Source: Siphonodentalium dalli
Taxonomy: Eukaryota > Mollusca > Scaphopoda > Gadilida > Siphonodentaliidae
Length of the DNA: 64,000 bases
Reading direction: 5' to 3'
Assembly (NCBI GenBank): GCA_032622095.1
Contig: CP136069.1
Span: 100,966,278 to 101,030,277, forward strand
A program made the translations under genes and the position numbers. The notes below the pieces were generated by a model. It saw only the letters and a list, made by a program, of their open reading frames with translations. It had not been told where the DNA came from and did not search any database. Below, in pieces: positions 12,311-22,900 of the stretch; position 1 is the first letter of the stretch; each line of letters begins with the position of its first letter.

Positions 12311-13483
12311 AAGGGGTACTGTACGCCATTTTCATTAAATTTCCGGTGACAACAACGATCTAATATCGATAATATATAGAAACATAAGTAATTTGAGTCG
12401 AAGATGTATTCTGTAAACGCTCAGGTTAAAGGGGTACTGTACGCCAAATGTTGTTGTTGGTTTTTATAGTCTCCGAGTCGGAGAATAAGGTAACAATTTT
12501 TTCATTATTTGAAAGTCTGTTGAGTACGAAGTAGTGTTACGGATGACAAATTTACCGGAATGCAAAAATAGAAATTGTCGTTGTCGAGTAATTTGTGTAC
12601 AGTTTTCAACCTAATGAAACAAATAAAAGTTATATTATATGCATAGTAGTCCCATATAATCATTTAAGTTATTGTATCGTCGCTAGTCAGTGAGTGGCTT
12701 GAGTGTTCTCCCCATATCATCATAATATTTTAAGCGATCGTGTGTGCGATCGGTTTAACAAGCCAGTATCCCTCATTTATTTTATTTGATTACGTAAATT
12801 CGTAATTTAATTGACGCCATTTTATGGCTCCAGTCATAAATTCAATTTATATCAAATTATTAACTTTTAAATTATGAAATTTTAAGATAGCCTATTAACC
12901 TGAGCGTTTACAGAATACATCTTCGACTCAAATTACTTATGTTTCTCTATATTATCGATATTAGATCGTTGTTGTCACCGGAAATTTAATGAAAATGGCG
13001 TACAGTACCCCTTTAATAGGCTATCTTAAAATTTCATAATTTAAAAGTTAATAATTTGATATAAATTGAATTTATGACTGGAGCCATAAAATGGCGTCAA
13101 TTAAATTACGAATTACCGTAATCAAAAATAGTAATTGAGGGATACTGGATTTTTAAACCGATCGCACACACGATTGCTTAAAATATTATGATGATACGGG
13201 GAGAACACTCAAGCCACTCACTGACTAGCGACGATACAATAACTTAAATGATTATATGGGACTAGTATGCATATAATATAACTTTTATTTGATTCATTTG
13301 GTTGAAAACTTTACAAAAATTACTCGACAACGACAATTTGTATTTTTGCATTCCGGTAAATTTGTCATCCGTAACATGACTTCGTACTCAACAGACTTTC
13401 AAATAATGGAAAAATTGTTACCTTATTCTCCGACTCGGAGACTATAGAAACCAACAACAACATGTGGCGTACAGTACCCCTTT
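12311..13483. mobile_element. Composite transposon of interleaved inverted repeats A-B-A'-B'
   Basis: Four modules follow one another: A (12312-12425), B (12430-12894), A' (12899-13012) and B' (13017-13481). A' is the near-perfect reverse complement of A, and B' of B; paired modules have equal length (114 and 465 bp). A and B both start with AGGGGTACTGTACGCC, and A' and B' both end with GGCGTACAGTACCCCT, so four copies of one terminal repeat are present. TTAA lies at every internal boundary (12426, 12895, 13013) and at the left edge (12308). The outer flanks share GAACTTA (12304-12310 and 13484-13490), consistent with a single insertion event. No ORF. Confidence 0.85.
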
Positions 13484-13882
13484 GAACTTAAGAAATCGGA
13501 TTTCTTTAAACGTTTCTGGGGTAGTTTGGTCAGGGAAGTGTTCTATTGTGACCAAGCCAAATTCCAAGATGATTTCGCTATGAATGTTATTATACACCCG
13601 TAAGTGCAAACAACGCGATGCCTCGATCGACCATGTGTGTGTATATGTATGTGTATGACATATCATGTACTGTATAATTATAAATATGTCTCTTGTGTCA
13701 CATACTGTGATTTGAGTAAATAAAACATTGCACACATTTGTAAGTCTAGAGGCCATTCGTGCTTAGTATCATTGCACTCTTCAGTAGACTGTTATTGTCG
13801 TACGTATTATACGCAAGGGAGATAACTCTCCCATGCACTTACGGCTATTATGTCATTAGTCAGCATTTAGTTTTGCTTTGAA

Positions 13883-15559
13883 CAGGGGGGCCGTAAAAAA
13901 GTTGCGAGACATGGGGGTCTTTTTTTTACATTTCCATTTTTTTTTTACACCCACCCACCCTTTCTTGCATTTTTTTTCATAAAATTTTAGACACCCACCT
14001 CAAAACATCAAAGCTTTATGTTGGTCCCCTCTGTAAAAACGACCAACCGCTCTATAATGGTCCCTTCTTTGAAAGACCAAATTGAATGTTACTTCCTGTT
14101 AACAAACATGTGCAAAATTGAACTCAAAGCAATCAACAAAGGTAGAATATGATGTGATTATATTGGTAAATTTATAACCCAGCCTATTCATCTGTGTGAG
14201 TACAGCTGGTAAGTAGATGAAAAATATGTTGAATCCTCTGGAATGACAACAAAAAATAACTAGGGCCAGTGTTAGGGCCTATAGTAGAATAAAAAATTAC
14301 ACAAAATTAAATTTATCTTTTTTTTTCAGACATCAACCAGCATCAACTAGTAGGCCTAGAGCCTATAGTAATACCAAAAAGGAAAATGTGCATATGAACC
14401 AGTGTACGAATTAATTTTATATATGGCTGCATGACCACCGACCCGACCTCGCATTACGACTTAGAACTTTGCCTAAAATAATGGCTTAACCCTTTGAGTT
14501 TGAACGTTGATGGTCAATTTAGTGCCAAATCCATATACACGGATGTATATTACTGAGATTCATTTGGACAATCAGAGCTGAACTTCGGTCATGTACTGGA
14601 TGGAATTCATGTGCAATAAGAAATTCACACACATTCTGTACATGACCTTTATGTGTGCCTTCAAACTAGACCACCTTGCATGCACATTATCTTATAAATA
14701 TACAATAATTAAGTAAATTAATTTTTCTTCTTTGATAATTTTCAAATTAGCCTGAATTAGATATTAAGTGTCATTTACATTGTAGCATATGCAGGTAATT
14801 ATAGGATATACATGTAATAATTACAATGTGAACAAAACTGTAATGTGTCCTGGCCCCTCTTCACATCTATTTAAATAATATTTTTATACTTTTCAGAAGA
14901 CTATCCAAGGAAGGTTTTCTTTTCTTTTTCTTTCAATAAATGTTATTAAAACTTTATTTCATGTTTACTTATTGATGGTTGTCAACAACACTGAAACTAA
15001 TTGACAAAAGTATATTTAAAAATCAATTTAGTATACAAACACTGATACAAATACTTATTTCATACATTACACTCATGCATCAACTAACTGTATGAGTATA
15101 TAAAAGAGACTGTCATGAATTATAATAATTATTGTCATATTCTGTCATGAGTTGTCAGCTGATATTGTCAGACTGCATTAAGTTCACCCTACCCTAGAGC
15201 GATCTACACCATGAACTAGACAAATTTCAATATAAAAACTGCTAAGCAAACTGAAACAGACACAATACAAAAAAATTGCGCGCAAAATAAATCAATGAAA
15301 ATTTTGGGACCCACCCCCACAATATTCACTATTTTTCCATTTTATATCAACTTATGGGGGTAATTATAACAATATTGAATGTATTAGTGCTTCTCATATT
15401 GCAACAAGCCACAACATATAAACACATATGTTTAAAACAGTTGAAAATATGTCAATGAAAAAAAAATGCAAAAAAGGTGGTCAAAAACTGTTTCCGGCCT
15501 CGGGTACCCACCCACCCCCCCCACCCCATGTCTGGTAAAAAAAATTCGGCCCCCCCCTG
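13883..15559. mobile_element. CAGGGG-ended non-autonomous DNA transposon, copy 2 (1.7 kb)
   Basis: The left end CAGGGGGGCCGTAAAAAA..AGACATGGGG matches the reverse complement of the right end (CCCCATGTCTGGTAAAAAAA..CGGCCCCCCCTG). CTTTGAA lies immediately outside both ends (13876-13882 and 15560-15566), a probable 7-bp target duplication. Length, end type and duplication size resemble the element at 10087-11789, but the subterminal sequences differ. The interior is AT-rich and non-coding; it includes a TTAACCCTTTGAG word near 14486 that may be a single piggyBac-like end. Confidence 0.7.
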
Positions 15560-15769
15560 CTTTGAACAGGATTTTGAAGAAATCTTCCCGAATCTTGCGA
15601 TGTATTTTGCTCTTGTACATCTTGCAGAACGGGAAGACATGGAAGCTCTTTCTGCCACGAAATGCCTCTAGACTTACTAGGCAAATGTATTAAATGATCG
15701 TTTTATAAGTCATGTCTCCATTCTTTTGGATCATATATACAACTCTACGCTCAAGTACTATATAAACGG

Positions 15770-15771
<2 letters not shown>

Positions 15772-15812
<41 letters not shown>
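15772..15812. repeat. (TA)n microsatellite
   Basis: An uninterrupted TA run of about 40 bp ends directly at the CTAG terminus of a Helitron. Confidence 0.95.
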
Positions 15813-15813
<1 letters not shown>

Positions 15814-16274
15814 TAGCCGATGAGCCCGACGTTGTCCGGGCTATTCAAAAACCAAATTTCAAGTCGATAGCTCTACCCAGCCCGACGTTGTCCGGGCTAT
15901 TCAAAAACCAAATTTCAAGTCGATAGCTCTACCCGTTTCCGAGATCTGGTCTGCGCATGCGCGAAGCTGGCGTCGCACGGGCTCGGCGACCCGATCAAAT
16001 TCGTATCCGGGGCAAGATACATTCACATACCAAATTTCAAGTCGATAGCTCCACCCGTTTCCGAGATCTCGTCTGCGCATGCGCTGCACGGGCGCCGCAC
16101 GGGCTCGCCAATACGACAACGACGACCACCTGGTCAAACTACACACACGTACCAAGTTTCGTCCCGATCGGTCGAGAATCGTAGATTTGTATAAATGACA
16201 TACATACATACATACATACAGACATACATACATACATACATACATACAGACAGAGGTCTTCAAAAAATATATAT
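15813..16274 (-). mobile_element. Helitron family 1, minus orientation
   Basis: Read on the minus strand, the element ends with the hairpin AGCCCGGACAACGTCGGGCT, a short spacer CATCGG and CTAG followed by T, the signature of a Helitron 3' end. The hairpin and its approach sequence are present twice in tandem (15817-15935). The 5' side has a (GTAT)n/(CTGT)n run and the AGAGGTCTTCAAAA word that begins this family at 60606, but the terminal bases are altered. The AAATTTCAAGTCGATAGCTC repeat makes up the body. No Rep/helicase coding sequence, so it is non-autonomous. Confidence 0.8.
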
Positions 16275-16620
16275 CGCATTTTAGAGAAGCCCAGAGCACC
16301 CATTCTCCACTCTCAGTCACAAAAAACGGCACTGCGGTGGTTAATCAAGTGATAATTTAATGAGCGTTTGTTTTTGATGCATCGCTATAAAGAGCGTTTG
16401 TTTACCATTCAACGTTATTAGCATCTGCAGAGAGATATACGGGAACAATACTTTTGAGTGGTTTCCTATGCGGGGAGATTTATTGGATGCCATAGTACTC
16501 TTACAACATCATTGTTATAGTATGTATGACACTTAGGTCAGGGCTTACCGCTTAGGGGGTAGTTAATGCTTCTCAGAAATCCCGGTTACAATGAAACACT
16601 CACAATTTCGTCTTTTGCAT
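16275..16620. mobile_element. Fragment of Helitron family 2 trapped between two family-1 ends
   Basis: From AGAGAAGCCCAGAGCACCC through CGGCACTGCGGTGGTTAATC to GAGAGATATACGGGAACAATAC this matches 42050-42250 inside a tandem family-2 Helitron. The rest to 16620 is unassigned. Confidence 0.65.
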
Positions 16621-16629
16621 CAGATACCA

Positions 16630-16941
16630 ACACCTCGACCGATCGGGACGAAACTTGGTACGTGTGTGTAGTTTGACCAGCCGGTCGTCGTTGTCGTATT
16701 GGCGAGCCCGTGCGATGCCCGTGTAGCGCATGCGCAGACGAGATCTCGGAAACGGGTGGAGCTATCGACTTGAAATTTGCTATGTGAATGTATCTTGCCC
16801 CGGATACGAATTTTATCGGGTCGCCGAGCCCGTGCGACGCCAGCTTCGGGCATGCGCAGACCAGATCTCGGAAACGGGTGGAGCTATCGACTTGAAATTT
16901 GGTTTTTCAATAGCCAGGACAACGTCGGGCTCATCGGCTAG
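16630..16941 (+). mobile_element. Helitron family 1, plus orientation, 5'-truncated
   Basis: Begins in CGACCGATCGGGACGAAACT and runs to the hairpin-CATCGGCTAG terminus (CTAG 16938-16941) followed by T. One mismatch (CCAGGACAACGTCGGGC) weakens the hairpin stem. It is an inverted partner of the copy at 15813-16274. Confidence 0.8.
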
Positions 16942-16984
16942 TATATATATATACATACAAACATACAATCGAGCGCATACGACA

Positions 16985-17075
16985 ATTCTATACATGTGTA
17001 CATAAAATTGTATTTACTATATATTGTATATAATATCTTCATTCATTGGAGGAATAAACAATTCAATTCAATTCG
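16985..17075 (+). mobile_element. Probable non-LTR/SINE 3' tail with (AATTC)n repeat
   Basis: A short AT-rich segment ends GGAGGAATAAACAATTCAATTCAATTCG. Pentamer or hexamer tails of this type end several non-LTR or SINE copies here (compare 29829, 30945 and 49651). Confidence 0.4.
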
Positions 17076-17245
17076 TATATTGTTGATCAGTGTTTGCTGG
17101 AGCACTATTAATATAAAAATCAGCTTTGTACTCAAAAGTGTAAATAGAAGTAATTTTTTTGGGTTTTGTGGGGTCTCTGGCCCCTAAACGCCAGGAATGC
17201 GGAACTTAAGTAATCGGATTTCATTAAACGTTTCTGGGGTGGAAC
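17070..17245. repeat. Paralogue of the flanks of the A-B-A'-B' element (empty site)
   Basis: The sequence from TGATCAGTGTTTGCTGGAGC to ACGCCAGGAATGCGGAACTTAAG..AATCGGATTTC..TTAAACGTTTCTGGGGT matches 12185-12310 joined to 13484-13517. The join point is GGAACTTAAG, so this copy represents the site before insertion of the 1.17-kb composite. Confidence 0.85.
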
Positions 17246-17289
17246 AAATCTGGGGGATCAAACCTTTCGTACGCGATTGTGCAAATGGA

Positions 17290-17670
17290 ACCCAGCAGGC
17301 TCTCGGATTAAAACTAGGTTTTAGTAAAACAAGGGATAGTGTGGTTTTACTTTGATGTTTTTAAAAATAAAAGTTAAAGATATGTTTTCGAGCCGAGACG
17401 TATGGTACGGATATAGCTAATCGTCTCCTGATAATTATATCGCCATTTCACCACAAGCAATTATATTATCATAACTTTATCATATCAATAAAACCTAGTT
17501 TTAATTGAGATCGAATTCCAAAAACTAAAACTGAGTTTATCACAAAACTCGGTTTAACTACACTAAAACCTAGTTTAACTCCCGTAAAACCTAGTTTTAT
17601 TACAGTAAAACCAAGTTCTACCTAGTTTAAACTTGAGTAAAACCAGGTCTAGAATAAAACATAGTCTAAA
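17290..17670. repeat. Degenerate AAACCTAGTTTTA minisatellite
   Basis: Repeated words AAACTAGGTTTTAGTAAAAC, AAACCTAGTTTTA and TAAAACCTAGTTTAAC occur in both orientations, giving local palindromes. No coding capacity. Confidence 0.6.
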
Positions 17671-18532
17671 CCATGCAGAGATGCCGATTCGAACCATACA
17701 GTCCGGGTGTTTGTTCTAGATTTTAAATAGGATGGGTCCTCAAAACATTACGAACAGAACTGGAAATACGGACTGGAAATAATAAATTCAGACATATTTG
17801 GCTATTGCTAGTTAGGCTCTTGCCAGTTAGTGCGGCTATTTTGTATCGGGTGAGTGTGAGGAAAGAGTGCCGGTGGAGGCACCATTTGTTTGACCTAAAT
17901 TTATAATTTTTCGAATAAGAAATAAGGAAATGGAAGTCACCTTCTTATGTTTGGTCATAAACCACACGTATCTGGCATATAAACTTAGTATATTTTGAAC
18001 TTATTCGTTTAAAACATTTTCAGCCATCGTGCATGCTTGCCACAGGTGTGCGTCGCCGATTTCTAAGATCTTGTACATCCCAAAAGAGTATGTTATTGAA
18101 TCGTATTTACGATAATTATTGAATATTCCAGAGTAACGTATTATTAGCGACATTTATAACATTTGTTATAACATGTGTACACCACAAGCATGGTGCAAAT
18201 AAACTTTGTATGTCTTGAAATTATTCCAAGTTTCACTAAACTTTGCAATCGATCCACAAGCTTACGATATGTGTTCATGTATAAGTCGGGCTGATTACAA
18301 GGTTATCGTATATATTGTACACATATGCCGTCGTATGCCACTTTACTGTATTACAGTGCATGTGAACAAATAATAATGCACATATTAGTCCCGTTATTAC
18401 ACTGTCGATACATGCAGTGGGCGACAAACACTTTGTCACCATATCAGACGGTGTTATGTATGGAGCAATACAACATGATCGGTTATACGACGTACTTCAA
18501 ACTAACACGTATATGTTTTCCCATGTTTGCAG
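17670..18532. other. Probable intron or 5' flank of the activin-like gene; no exon found
   Basis: No signal peptide or N-terminal propeptide exon could be recognised. The frame of the next exon is open upstream to 18325, but a good pyrimidine-rich acceptor (TTTTCCCATGTTTGCAG) ends at 18532, so I treat the upstream part as intronic. Confidence 0.4.
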
Positions 18533-18857
18533 GGGCATTGCTATGCAAGAGGCAATTCACTCGGTGTTACAACTTCACGCTCAATGAGGCGACTCTTTCC
18601 TTAGATGATATAGAATATGCTGAAATGTGGATATACAAATACTGGCACCGAGAAAGCAAGTACAACCACACTTATGTTCTACAGTCCCTAAAAGGCTTCG
18701 GTCGGGATCGGCAATTGCAGCCCAAACAAGTGTTAGACCAAATAACCGGTGTCATCATAGAAGGTTGGATGAAGTTCAACATAACCCGCTCAGTGAAAAG
18801 ATGGATCAAGAAAGGCAAAAGGAATATTGGTATATCAGTGAGATGCAAGTCTTGCAG
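18533..18857 (+). CDS. Activin/inhibin-beta-like ligand, propeptide exon
   Basis: This exon encodes the C-terminal half of a TGF-beta superfamily propeptide. Visible landmarks are the strand ATLSLDDIEYAEMWIYKY, an EGWMKFNITRSVKRWIKKGK amphipathic segment and the closing RCKSC. The last is notable because the activin/inhibin-beta propeptide has a CxxC at this place, whereas myostatin-type propeptides do not. N-glycosylation sequons NFT, NHT and NIT are present. The acceptor is TTTGCAG before 18533; the donor is AG|GTATAG after 18857, leaving phase 2. That phase matches the acceptor at 29380. The propeptide folds with and holds the secreted dimer. Exons for the signal peptide and N-terminal propeptide are missing from what I can see. 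A diverged repeat begins about 40 bp into the following intron. Confidence 0.8.
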
Positions 18858-18894
18858 GTATAGGATTAAATGTTGAAGGTATTTCATCCGTATT

Positions 18895-19130
18895 CAAGGG
18901 CTTTTAGTATGGGCTCTCATTACCCGATGTGTCACCAGAAAGGGGAATTTTAGCGACCACCATATTTATGTAGCCCAACTATTCTAATTTCAGGATCCGG
19001 TTATTTCGGGGTCAATATAGGGGTCAAAATATGATTTTCCCACATTTTCCTCATGCTACCCAACCTTATTTTTATGCATATTTCGCGTTAATTCCTGTGA
19101 TGTTCATCAGTCTAAGCATCTTGTGCTATA
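18895..19130 (+). repeat. Dispersed repeat copy 1 at the start of intron 1
   Basis: Runs from TTTTAGTATGGGCTCTCATTA through TTCTAATTTCAGGATCCGG and TTTTCCTCATGCTACCCAAC to ATCAGTCTAAGC. Its reverse complement is at 22140-22375, about 3 kb away in the same intron. Confidence 0.8.
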
Positions 19131-19139
19131 ATATTCAGT

Positions 19140-19870
19140 TTATCTTCTTCTTCCTTTGATTTGGAAGACAGTTATATGAGTGGTATTGATGGGATATCTC
19201 TAAGGATGATACAAGGAACTGGGTATACCGCTGAGAATTCTTTTTGATAACTGCTAATTCCCGTCCACCTGGAAATTGGCAAACGTTATACCCATTCATA
19301 AAAAGAATTATTCTTGAAAATTGTACTTAAAAAATATCGCATCACACTCTTTTGATAATAATTTAATCGTCAGTCATCAATCATGATTTTCAAATTGCAA
19401 CAATGTGACATCTGTGCCCCCTACTAGATTGGCTAAGGAATTATCTCAGTAATATATCTCAACGAGTACTTGTAGGTAATAACCATTCCAACACTGAAAC
19501 ATTAACAACAGGAGTGCCACAAGGCTCCATATTAGGACCTTTCCTATTCTTAGTATACATAAATGATCTAGCAAATACCATACGTTGCCAAACGCAAACG
19601 TATGCCGACGACACTTGTTTTTGCAGTATTCAACCATCACTCTAATCCTGCATAAGAGAACTTTCAAATGATCTTGCAAGGGTATCTACTATCTAGATGG
19701 TCCAGACAATGGTTGGTCACCTTTAATGCGAGCAAGACTAAATCCATCTCTTTCTCCCTAACCCAACCAACATAATCACTTAACTTGACATTTAACGCCC
19801 AGGAAAGTCCAAAACCATCAGCATCTGGGAGTAAATATTCAATCTAAGCTTCGTTTGGGACACAAATGTT
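19140..19870 (+). pseudogene. Non-LTR reverse transcriptase relic
   Basis: The frame around 19425-19645 reads WLRNYLSNISQRVLVGN, then TTGVPQGSILGPFLFLVYIN and a TYADDTCF catalytic block. Upstream, near 19190, a degraded GIDGISLRMI segment corresponds to the RT N-terminus. Stops and frameshifts interrupt it. It lies in intron 1 of the activin-like gene. Confidence 0.8.
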
Positions 19871-19989
19871 TTAATATCTGCTTTTTGTGCTGCATTTGGT
19901 CGGTATATGCATCATATTATGTAGTGATAATTCGCTCCTCTTTTGGTTGCTACAAATAATGTTTCTATTACATGCGGAATAAATATTGT

Positions 19990-20235
19990 TAGGTCGGGTC
20001 TGTGTTTATAAGTTAAGTTGTCCCTTATATATACACACCAACACCACCTCTTCCATCATCGTCATCAGGCCGGGATTCGAATTATATGGGGTGATATCCG
20101 GCTAGTTTAAAATCTAAGGTACTGTGTATTTTAAATATTTCTGTCAGAGCAATTGCATCAGTGGCTATTTTCCTCTGCTTTCAAATCACAAAGAAGGTTT
20201 TTGATCTCTTCATTAAGGCTCCTACAGTTAAGACA
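19990..20235 (-). pseudogene. Non-LTR endonuclease N-terminal relic
   Basis: On the minus strand, VFCLNCRSLNEEIKNLLCDL, then after a frameshift DAIALTEIFKIHSTLDFKLAGYHPI and GRGGVGVYI. This is the start of an APE-type endonuclease (N-R-S-L, ALTE and GGVGVYI motifs). It is opposite in strand to the RT relic at 19140, so the two are separate copies. Confidence 0.7.
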
Positions 20236-20859
20236 GAAGACAGAGAATTTATTTTTATTACTGAGTAGTTCTTTAGTCTGGCCAGGCGAGTAATACTGGC
20301 AATTGTTTTCATTCCATAATTGTAGGCTCTCGATATGAGATTCATCAACTTGCTTTCAAAACCATTTGTTAGCAAAGTTGTAAGCCTGAATATCCCGGAC
20401 CTCATTCAAATTTATGCTATTTGTAGCCAATAATGGAATATCTATTTTATCGGAATGTGAACCTTGGGTAAAGCCACGGAGTGGCGTCGGGAAGCGAGAC
20501 GTCCGTATGTGCACATGGAGACTAACGTGATAATCATTAGATCGTTAATTGATATCTTTGGAAGTTTCTGTAGGTTTCTATAACTTGATTGCTTATCACG
20601 CCTTTGTTTGTTTCAGGAATGAGCAGCGAAAATCAACAGACTAGTCTGTGAATTTGAGCAGAGTAAATTATTCTGTTATAATTACGTTCGTTTTGGGCAT
20701 GCATATATAGCCGCCCGTTGACTGGCATTTGGTTGAGTAAATCAAGTACCGGTATATCAGGGCCCCACACGACAAGTTATATATTTAACGTTTCCGTAAC
20801 AAAATAAGCATACAAATGAAATAGGTTACACAAATCGTACATAATCCGTGAAGTGAATG

Positions 20860-21185
20860 GACACCATTTAAAGGTGAATGGACACCATTTTAAAAGGTCA
20901 ATGGACACCATATAAAGGCGAATGGACACCATATAAAGGCGAATAGACACCAACGAAAGTTGAATGGACATCATATAATGACACTTGCACACCATATAAT
21001 GGTGAATTGATACCACATAAATCTGAATGTACTTCATAGTAAGGTGAGTGGTCACAATAGAAAGGTGAATGGACACCATATAAAGGTGAATTGACACCAT
21101 ATAAAGGTGAATTGACACCATATAAAGGTGAATTGACATCATATAAAGGTGACTGGACACAGAAAAGTGAATGGGCACCATATAA
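20860..21185. repeat. 21-bp minisatellite GTGAATGGACACCATATAAAG
   Basis: About 15 units, tightest between 21060 and 21180. The same array in the same orientation resumes at about 21781-21930, so the two halves were once contiguous or extended separately around the intervening TIR element. Confidence 0.9.
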
Positions 21186-21204
21186 AGTAGATAAAGTCTT
21201 ATCG

Positions 21205-21765
21205 ACCCACAACAGCTTGCGATATCGGTTCGGGTTATGCTGTTTTTGGACCGAGTCCCGCCCAATTGCTCTTACATCCATAATCGTGGGCGGGAGTGAG
21301 TTATATTGTGTGTGTGTGTCTTCAGATTAGGTAAATGGAAGTTTTACGTATATTAACAAAGAGTGTAGCCTTTCCCAAGCATGACGATATAAACATGCAT
21401 ATATCAGAGGTTCGTTAAACTTCAAAGCAACAAGATTTATAAGTAAACAATTGTTAAAGACTAATTTTCCAGAGCATTTCGATTTGTCGCGCTATCAGAA
21501 AAGGCACGTAAACAATTAGTATACATTAAATGATCGTATCATCAATATACCTTTTTTTAATCAATAGATGATATATTATTATGAATAAAGATTAATCGCG
21601 GACATGTCAGGTGATCAATCACAGTCAGGGGTTTACGTGAATGCCCAGGCTCCACGTTTACATGTAGTACGTCTTCTGAATGAACTTCCGTTATAGAAGA
21701 GCAACGGGTGGGACTTGATCCAAAAACAGCATAATCCCAACCTATATCACAAACCTGTTGTGGAC
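21205..21765. mobile_element. TIR element interrupting the 21-bp minisatellite
   Basis: The left segment CCACAACAGCTTGCGATATC.., ATGCTGTTTTTGGA.., CCCGCCCAATTGCTCTT is mirrored at the right by AGAGCAACGGGTGGGACTTG, TCCAAAAACAGCAT and CAAACCTGTTGTGG. The inverted repeats are about 70-75 bp. No ORF, and no clear target duplication. Confidence 0.65.
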
Positions 21766-21780
21766 CGAGAACATATAGAT

Positions 21781-21935
21781 ATGTGCACATCATATAAAGG
21801 TGAATAGACTCCGTGGAAACATGAATGGAAACCATATAAAGACATAATTATGCACACCACATACAGGTGAACGAATGCCATATAAAAGTGAATGGACACC
21901 ACATAAAGGCAGATGTGATACCATTGAATGGATGA
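21781..21935. repeat. 21-bp minisatellite, second block
   Basis: Units of GTGAATGGACACCACATAAAGG type, more diverged than the first block at 20860-21185. Confidence 0.8.
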
Positions 21936-22139
21936 CAACCCCATTGTCACATTATAATTAGTTATGATCTACAATTTGGCTTCAATCACTTGTCTGTTGA
22001 TAACATGTATCAAAGCAACAATTTACAACGTAATATGCCACAGCTCAGACGTCAAACCGACTCAAACAATTATCTGACAACTTTGTACCATTTTCAATAC
22101 CATTCACATAACAAACGGAAGACAAATTTAAATTGAACG

Positions 22140-22375
22140 TAGACTAAGACGCTTAGACTGATGCAAATCACAGGAACTAACCCGAAAAATGTACAAAAAT
22201 AATGTTGGGTAGCATGAGGAAAATGTGAACAAAATCATACCCCCCCCCCCTATATTCACTCCGCTACAGCCGGATCCTGAAATTAGAATATTTGGGCTAC
22301 ATAATATAAATATGGTGTTCGCTAATATTCCCCTTTCTGATGACATATCGGCTAATGAAAGCCCATACTATTTGT
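22140..22375 (-). repeat. Dispersed repeat copy 2, inverted relative to 18895-19130
   Basis: Carries GGGTAGCATGAGGAAAATGTG, CCGGATCCTGAAATTAGAA and CTAATGAAAGCCCATACTA, the reverse complement of copy 1, with a C-run near 22240. Family unknown. Confidence 0.8.
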
Positions 22376-22439
22376 GCTACAGTGTATGTGGTGTGACCGC
22401 GGCTATGTCTTAGTACCACACGCATACAATTCCCATATA

Positions 22440-22900
22440 AAAATGTACCATGGTAAACCTAGATATTACCAAGGTTTTACCAAGGTAAATCAATATATAC
22501 CTCGGTAAACCAAGTATTACCTCGGTAAACCAATATATACCTAGGTGATACCATGGTAATATGTGATTTACCTTGGTAAGTTTACCAAGATATACCGAGG
22601 CAAACCAATATATACCTAGGTAAGTCAAGATATACCTTGGTAAGTCAAAATATACCTTGGTAAGTCAAAATATACCTTTGTATATCTCGGGTTATCTGAA
22701 CTTACCTTGGTATATATATTAACGTACGTAGGTATATCTCGGTAAGTCAAAATATACCTTGGTATATCTCGACTTACGTCGGTATATATATTAACTTACA
22801 TAGGTATACCTCGGTAAGTCAAAATATACCTTGGTATATCTCGGTATTTCTTGACTTACCTCGGTATATATATTAACTTACATAGCTATATTTTACATTG
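22440..22900. repeat. GGTA/TACC palindromic repeat array, left arm
   Basis: Repeats of TACCTTGGTAAGTCAAAATA and TACCTCGGTAAACCAATATA, about 24 bp each. The words TACCTCGGTA and TACCTTGGTA are near-palindromes. Confidence 0.85.

Noticed and set aside
15901-16332. 143-codon open frame and several similar frames at 60595-61528
   Set aside because: All run through the Helitron AAATTTCAAGTCGATAGCTC repeat; similarity between them is DNA repeat identity.
18325-18532. Upstream extension of the propeptide exon to the ATG at 18325
   Set aside because: A strong acceptor at 18532 and lack of a signal peptide or propeptide features make it likely intron.
20777-21281. Repetitive LYMVSIH / SPLYGVH open frames
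   Set aside because: The 21-bp unit is a multiple of three, so frames stay open by chance.
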